Source: Sorex araneus (taxonomy: Eukaryota > Chordata > Mammalia > Eulipotyphla > Soricidae). From it: a stretch of 64,000 nucleotides of DNA. The position numbers were made by a program, and so were the translations under genes. The stretch covers positions 402,860,003 through 402,924,002 of the forward strand of contig NC_073302.1 in assembly GCF_027595985.1 (NCBI RefSeq). The letters are read 5' to 3'. Under the pieces are notes generated by a model. That model searched no databases. It saw only the letters and a program-made list of their open reading frames with translations, and was not told the DNA's origin. Below, one piece after another: positions 57,580 through 64,000 of the stretch. Positions within the stretch are counted from its first letter, which is position 1; each line of letters starts with the position of its first letter.

Positions 57580-57757
57580 CCCGCTGAAATGGAGGGCCAT
57601 CCCGGAAGCCACCGCACCACACACTGTACTTAATTTCCCTCCGTTCACAGCGAGCCAGTTCTGGTTGGATGGAGCTCGATTGAAGTTGTCTTTCAGTTGG
57701 GTTGGAAGGGAGGTCTCGGGCTCATCACAGTACAGGCCACCCCACTGCTCATCACAG
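57580..57757 (-). CDS. RELN: RELN exon 48 (end of EGF6, start of repeat 6B)
   Basis: 178 nt, acceptor CACCCAG, donor GTGAGTG. It completes the split Val codon and then encodes [10 protein letters not shown], supplying the last two cysteines of EGF6. The start of subrepeat 6B follows ([26 protein letters not shown]). The exon ends in phase 0. It aligns with about human residues 2497-2556. The reading frame is open and joins both neighbours without a gap. There are too few Met codons for an ATG-based ORF search to show it well. Confidence 0.96.
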
Positions 57758-58953
57758 CTGGGTGTGGAGCAAAAGAAAGGAAAGGCAACATCAAAGCCCT
57801 CACAAGAGTATTCACAAAGGAGGGAGGCCCACTTTCCTGGTTCAGGATGATGAAAAGGTTACTTATCTCACAGAGCTGGCCAGAATTTACCTGCTCTTCC
57901 TAACAGTGCTTTAGATGAGAAATGAAACTATGAATTAACCGCCTCTGGGCTTGCCTGAAGTACTGGTTTGGGTTTATAGCTGGAGAGTATGAAGCAACTT
58001 CAAAGTATGCACTAATCTAATATCTTGTCTCTAATGACACATCTGTGGACCTTAGGATAAAACTACCTGCCAGACTAACCTTGGGTCCTACTAATTTATT
58101 AAATTGGTCCAACAGAGTTTTTAGGGCACTACTACAAACAGCAGGTATTTTAGATAACATTTGTTATTTCTGACCAAAGAATTAACTTTTCTGCTCATTG
58201 TGTGAGTAAACGGGAGTGTCTGGGAAGCTTAGGGATCTCAGAGGTCATTCTGGATATGAACTAGACTCAGCTATAGAGTCTTAGAGGAGAAGGTATTATG
58301 AATATAGAATTTAGAGAAGGTATTATGTACTTTCTATCAACACCTTCATTCACAGCTCTCCATTGAACAGCATGACCTTTCAAAATAAAGCAGAGCCGAC
58401 TATAGTAGACACCTGCCCCTGCCCCCACTTACTTAAACACACTGTATTTAGGTACTTTCAAAGATTACAAGGGTCTTCAAGAATAACAAACTAAGCCCCC
58501 CACCAGATAGATATGCCTGATAATTAGGGTTCAATATACGTTCTTATGCAAATACTATTACCATAAGTAATGCATGCAATGACATACATTCAGATCGAAG
58601 TGAGAAAAATGACATAGGATGTTTTATTTTCAGTCAGAACACAGTGAACTTCTGAACTTTCTTTAATGTCTTTTCCAAGACTCCGGTGTATCAGAGAAAC
58701 ACAGGAGGAAATAAAATAGTCAATTATAATTCAGCCTTTCTCTGACAAATAGCTATTGTTCAATTTCTAATTTCTAGAAAGAATAAAGATACAATATCCA
58801 TCAACTCCATAGTTAGTTCAAGTCATATTTCAAGAAAAAATGTGTAACCCAAGGTAGCTGGGGAGCGATTAAAAAAACACTTAAAAAACTCCTGGCTGGA
58901 ATGTGAATGAGAAATTTCCTATAGAAAGAAAAAGAAAAAGAAAATCTACTTAC
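57758..58953 (-). other. RELN: RELN intron 47
   Basis: 1196 bp, GT-AG (GTAAGT to CCCAG). I see no SINE, L1 fragment or other recognisable element, and no second coding segment. It is among the cleanest introns in the window. Confidence 0.85.
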
Positions 58954-59094
58954 ACACAGTTTCCTTGGATACACCTTCCGTGGCCACTGCACATATCTAC
59001 ACAGCCGTCCCCAATGTAGACATTATCTATTGCCCATGTCTGCTGTTTGTCAAAAGGAGCTGGTTGATGCCAGCGGAAACGAGTGGCTTGGGAC
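58954..59094 (-). CDS. RELN: RELN exon 47 (end of repeat 6A, first part of EGF6)
   Basis: Coding exon of reelin, the secreted matrix glycoprotein that signals through ApoER2/VLDLR and DAB1 in neuronal migration. The minus strand reads an AG acceptor, then 141 nt beginning on a third codon base, then donor GTAAGT. Translation gives [12 protein letters not shown], the repeat signature WAIDNVYIG, and four of the six EGF6 cysteines ending in GRCIQGNC. It aligns with about residues 2450-2497 of human reelin. The Lys in FDKQQTW falls where Lys2467 (mouse numbering), reported as essential for receptor binding, should be. The last codon is split GT|C with exon 48. It is the most upstream exon I can find here. 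Confidence 0.96.
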
Positions 59095-59904
59095 CTTTGA
59101 AGTAAAAGAGAATTATAATGAATGATGCAGCAGAAAGAGGGTTGAGTTCTGGTGTGTCTGAATGAGCGCATGGAAGGGAATAACATTATAGCTATATTTG
59201 ATGTAAAACCTGGATGAACAAAACCAAGTCAAATTGAACTGCCATATCTTGAGAAAATATTTTGGGCCTGTAATCTTTCTGAGCCTTGGAAATGTGGGGT
59301 AAATTCAAAGTGATCCTAAAACTACCAGTCTCAGAGGCACAGTCCTGAGATATGGGAGGAATTACTTCGGACTGAGGCCAGGGTTGCTGATAAATCATAT
59401 GTGCAAATTAGGAAGAGATGCCTGTATCTCAGCAGCTGTAAACCTTATGCCTGTGACTGGTGAAATAGGCTATGGGCTGAATTTCCACTCCTAATTCCTT
59501 CCTAGATGCAGACAGTATTGAAAGCTGACTGGCTTTCAAATACCGTCTAGCTCCCATAGCATTCCTGAGGTACTCTCCCACTGAAAGTCTTAGGACAAGA
59601 GGAGTGAAGGGCAGAGAGATCAGCAAAACCCTAGATAGACTGGCTGAGAGAATGGTATTGATTTAAATGTAATATAGATTGAAGCCAGAGTAGATTCTTT
59701 CAACACAGAGGCAGAAATCCCTGGCTCATTTGCAGGCAGCTTTGAGGAGTATCTTGTTTAAAGTCACGCATACAAAAGCCTGTTTCAGAGACGCTAGATG
59801 GCAGTAAAATTCAGACAATGCCTCAGGTGCCAATGAGTCTGAACATTCAGAGATGGGGAAATAGTCCAGGCCAGTTTTGTTTCATGGATTCAGGCATTTC
59901 TGTC

Positions 59905-60148
59905 TGTAGCACTATCTTCCCATTGTTCATCAATTGGCTCGAGCGGGCACCAGTAACGTCTCCATTGTGAGACTTGCTGTTACTGTTTTTGGCATATTGA
60001 ATACACCACAGGTAGCTTGCCAGGCTCTGACATGCAGGTGGGATACTCCCAGTAGATTGCTCGGCTCTCCTAGAGGTACGTAAGAATCAAATCCAGGTTG
60101 GCCGCATGCAAGGCAAACGCCCTACCTACTGTGCTATCGCTCCAGTCC
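59905..60148 (-). mobile_element. SINE, long type, young, antisense
   Basis: Complete long-type element with an exact 11-bp target-site duplication GCATTTCTGTC at 59894-59904 and 60149-60159. Confidence 0.94.
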
Positions 60149-60266
60149 GCATTTCTGTCACAATGAGAATTTTACTCCTTTGACTCAGAGAGATCTATTT
60201 TATAAAGGACAAAGACCAAACAATGGTAAGAACTTTATAGATTTCTAATTAAAGACATTTAAATCA

Positions 60267-60444
60267 GGGCCAGAGCGATAGTCCAGTGGGGAAGGCGTTT
60301 GCCTTGCAAGCAGCTGACCCAGGTTTGATCCCCCATCATCCCATATGGTCCCCCGAGCACTGCCAGGACAAATTCCTGAGTGCAGAGCCAGGAATAACCC
60401 CTGTGCATCGCCGGGTGTGACCCCCAAAAATAGCAAAAGAAAAA
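60267..60444 (+). mobile_element. SINE (short type)
   Basis: GGGCCAGAGCGATAGTCCAG, B box GGTTTGATCCCCC, tail GCATCGCCGGGTGTGACC then A-rich. Confidence 0.9.
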
Positions 60445-63109
60445 CCCACTTAAGTCAATTTTAGAAAACAGAAAGAAAACAGATATGAATGAGGATCATC
60501 AATTCAGTTTGATTTGTTTACTGAGCATCTATGCATTGATTTTTTCCCACAACCCTTCTTGCACCTCTGGTCTTATACATTCTCAGTGAAATGTCTACCC
60601 AATATACTCTTATACCTTGCTATTGCATTTTTCTTAAACTCCCAACACATCCTTGATCCATAAGATTCTGCCTGAAATTCTCCTTCCTCACCTTCCTCAT
60701 TGGGCCATTCACTTCTGGAATGCTGTTCTCTCAAGATCCAAAGCTCATAACCACCAATCACGCCCCCCCCTCCCCAACACACACATCAGTGCTTCCCTGC
60801 TGCCCCTGTACTTGGACTGAATATTTTTCTTTCCTTTATCTTCAGGTCTCAGATGAATGTCAGATCATCATTGAAACACATACTTCCTGCTCCCTTTTTA
60901 GGTCATCTTTCTTCCATAGCTAACTGTTCTTTCTCTTCATAGTATCTGTCACAATTACAGCCACTAATATTTATTTGCACGTGTATTTCTTAAATGTCTC
61001 TGCCTCAGGAAAGTAAGTTATGAGAGCAAGGTTAGCTGCCTTATGTTGAACACATTATATAATTATGCACAGTGCCAGCTACTTAGCATGTACTCAATAG
61101 GTACAGATAGTTGATCTTTTCTTATAGTAAGTGATGTGAATATGATCTCTTGAGGTCATGAGACTCAGTGGTTCTGTTGATCAGTTAATTTTTAATGACT
61201 GGTATATTAATAACTATACCTGTGTACACAATAATGTGACAGCGTGCAACACTACAAAAACAACACACAGTGGAATATCCTATCTCTGGAGCTTATCTTT
61301 ACTTGGATTCTGACAAGTGGTACTTCTGTGTAGTACTTCTGGAATATTGTTTTCGGTCTTCTTTGATTAGAGAAAGTAGTGAAATAATAAAATGTCCTTG
61401 TTTCCTTAACATCTCATGCATGTCATGCATGATCCATTTAAGCACATGCCACATTTATTAAAGTTACCTATTGGGGCTAGTGAAATAGGTGAAAGGGGTA
61501 GAATACATACCTCATGTATGCATGAGACCCTGTATTTGACCCCTAGCACTATCTGTTGTAGTTCTATTGGACTCCAAGCACTGAGCACTGAACCATCAGG
61601 TCCATACAGGCATGCTAAGTGTCACCAGGAATGGCATGAGGTCCTCTGAACACTCTGGGAAGCCCTCCACAAAGTGCCTATTTATAGGATTATTGGATTA
61701 ATCCAATTTCTATCACTCTGCTTTTCCATCCAGTATAAACTAGGTTTAATCCTGCTTAGCTTCCGAGATTGGGTGTGCTCAGAGTGGTATGACGTGTACA
61801 GTTCTCTATCATTCTGTTGTTCTGTCGCTTATAAGTGGGGTTCCACAATGTTTACTTGAAGACTCTAAAGTTTATCATAAGTAAGGCATCTGGGAAGAGC
61901 CAAAGGAGAAATGCCTTGTAGGGTGGCTGGACGGGGGTCAGTTGGGAAAGAGGGATATTATGTCTGCGAATGGGTGATGAGAAAGTCCAGCAGTGGCAGA
62001 GGGTTGGCAGGAGATGATTCACAGGTGGTTGCTTTTTGATCATTGGCTTTTAATCACAGTCCAGACAACCACTCAGCAGAGATTGTATAGAAGATCTAAA
62101 AGCCAGATGTGTTCGTTGTTGGGGTGAGAATAGTTTTTACAGAGACTTCTAACCATGACATTTTGGTTTTGTACACTTAGTGGCACTCCACAGGAAAGAG
62201 GATAGGGGAGACAACATGTAAACCCTGTCACTTCGTAGGGGTGATGATAAGTGAGGGCACAAACCTGTACTCTGGTAATAGAAATACTCTGAGGATGGTG
62301 ACAAACTGGCCCTATATTAGAAGGGCGTGAAAGCAGAGGATCTCTAAGGATGTGGTCTCAGATGTGACTGTCACCCCCTCCAGAGTTTTACTTTCTTGGG
62401 AATCTACATCTGGTAATTATGTATCTCTAAAATAGGAGTATATATGTTATATAATATACTTTATAAGAAAAGGAAACATGTTTTCACTAAGGAGATGAAC
62501 TGAAATAGAAGTCAAAAATTAAAATCTGGGAGTTGAAGTCCCAGCCTTGTCAGTGCTTCCCCACGGACAGCCCCAAACACTCAAATTTATGTTCTGACAC
62601 CTCTCCCGCCCCTCCCCCCCTGAAAGTCAGAAAACGCTACTTCCTGCCTCATAAGGGTGTTGTGAAAATTAATTAGTTGGCATTTCCCAGGACCTGCAAG
62701 GGTTTTGTGCAGTCCCTTGATAGGTTTCATCATTTATCCTGAACTTCTTACACAGTGTGAGAGGGCCCTCCCCAACCCGATGCTCCTTCTTGGCAACTGG
62801 AGGAAACAACCCAGAGATTTCTCTCTTCCTCCAAATCACTGCTACCGCTCCCTCTGCATCTTTTCTGAACTTCTATCATTTACTCTACCCAATCTATTGT
62901 ACATAAAGCATGCCACTAAATGTTGCTTCATAAGTAGATAAGAAATCTTTCATTATATTTCCCTAAACTCCTTCACACCTTTCAATTGGTTTGGTTACAT
63001 AACTTGGTGTATTTGTATATGTTCCACTGAATGACCTATGAAATCCTCAGGGTCAGGAGAAAAAGTCCATTGATAAAAAATTATATATAGATGTGTGTGT
63101 GTGGAGGGA

Positions 63110-63265
63110 TGGTGGTGGTGTTGGCACATCAAGTGGTGCACAGGGTTTACTTCTTGGTTTACCCACCGGGATCACTCCTAGTTGTGGTCAAGAGAATCAT
63201 GTGATTCCAGGGATTGGCCGTGTGCAAGTGGACAACTTCATCCTTGTACTATCTCTTAGGCCCTT
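63110..63265 (-). mobile_element. Old SINE, antisense
   Basis: GTGCACAGGGTTTACTTC ... GTGATTCCAGGGATTGG ... CTATCTCTTAGGCCC. Confidence 0.65.
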
Positions 63266-63755
63266 ATTTTCAAACCTTTCCATGTATCTCTGATGTTTCC
63301 CTTACTCTCAGGTTGATACATAAACTATGAGCTTTGGTTTCAGGAACACGAATTAACTGGGACAAAGGACTGTAGCGGGCTGAGCAGATCCTGCTTTGGG
63401 AGAGAGCTTCATGAGAAGACACTAATCTATGAACAAAAGAAAGAAGGCACACTTTGGGGGTGAAAATGAAGGGATGACTATCACCACTCTCTTGGCATAA
63501 AAATTATCTCATGAGTCACGAGACTGGTAGTCAAGATGGGGGCTTAGTTAACTTCTTACTCTTCGAAATGAATCTAGAGTCCACCGTGTCCAGATTTAGT
63601 ATACCACCTTTGGAGATGATGTCATTGAGAATTTTAGTGTTTCTGGATGGTAGACAAAGACTTGGAGAAATTTCTTGATTCAGCTGCTAGTAATGAACGA
63701 TTTATTTTAGATATTGTAGAACTTGTGGTTAAAAAAAATTCTCTTGGTGACTACA

Positions 63756-63825
63756 ACTAACACTGGGAATTTATAGAACATCAAAAGACAATTAACACTG
63801 AAAATTTATAGAACATCAAAAGACT
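63756..63825. repeat. 35-nt tandem duplication
   Basis: Two units containing ATTTATAGAACATCAAAAG, with four differences, then the start of a third (TAACACT). Confidence 0.92.
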
Positions 63826-64000
63826 AACACTTTGGGATTTTGACATAATAAGAATCAGCCCAAAAAAGAATGTATACCGTCATTTGATTTTCCTTTCTCT
63901 TAAATTTCTTATAACACACTTAGATCTGAATAGTGACTGGGGAGGGGAAGGTGTTTAGATTACAGATTATGACCCCAAACTAATAGGATAAAGGTAATAC

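Larger units (their letters stand above)
59095..64000 (-). other. RELN: Part of RELN intron 46
   Basis: Runs off the window upstream of exon 47. I looked for exon 46, which should end in a sequence like LPLPPYTR and finish two bases into an Arg codon, and did not find it. It holds SINEs at about 59905-60148, 60267-60444 and 63110-63265, a decayed tRNA-like element near 61470-61560, and a 35-nt tandem duplication at 63756-63825. The rest looks like ordinary unique intron. Confidence 0.7.

Noticed and set aside
63270-63452. Minus-strand open frame considered as RELN exon 46
   Set aside because: The translation (for example CSARYSPLSQL) does not match the reelin segment expected before exon 47, and its end is not in the required phase.

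Overview
This window is mammalian nuclear DNA and holds the 3' end of the reelin gene (RELN), read on the minus strand. The organism is most likely a shrew (Soricidae, for example Sorex). The protein is unmistakably mammalian reelin, and the introns are full of a tRNA-derived SINE with the sequence I associate with the shrew 'SOR' family. The species call is an inference from those SINEs.

I place 19 exons by hand, all with compatible reading frame at every junction and no internal stop. If human RELN has 65 exons, as I recall, these are exons 47 to 65. They encode about 1010 residues, aligning with roughly residues 2450-3460 of human reelin: the end of subrepeat 6A, EGF6, subrepeat 6B, the inter-repeat segment with the C-terminal ('C-t') protease site, repeats 7 and 8 with EGF7 and EGF8, and the basic C-terminal region. 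The 6-nt alternative exon 64 (Val-Ser) is visible at 16077-16082. The stop codon is at 9541-9543. A 3' UTR of about 1 kb ends near an AATAAA at 8579-8584.

Layout from high to low coordinates (gene order): 59.1-64.0 kb is part of intron 46; 54.8-59.1 kb holds exons 47-49; 46.9-54.9 kb is the long intron 49, with an old antisense L1 copy; 35.2-46.9 kb holds exons 50-57; 29.6-35.2 kb is intron 57, with L1 pieces, many SINEs and a 182-bp copy of the exon 59/intron 59 boundary; 20.6-29.6 kb holds exons 58-63; 9.6-20.6 kb holds introns 63 and 64 around the microexon, of which about 14.84-20.80 kb has no recognisable SINE; 8.56-9.54 kb is the 3' UTR; 1-8.56 kb is downstream intergenic DNA with SINEs, L1 3' ends and a broken IFITM-family retropseudogene.

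The points most worth checking are: a GC (not GT) 5' splice site at exon 55 with a competing in-frame GT donor 12 nt further on; the 182-bp local duplication carrying an intact 5' splice site; the microexon and its flanks; an 18-bp-stem hairpin in intron 63; and a Phe in place of the Tyr I recall as the penultimate residue. I found no bacterial-type system and no second intact gene.
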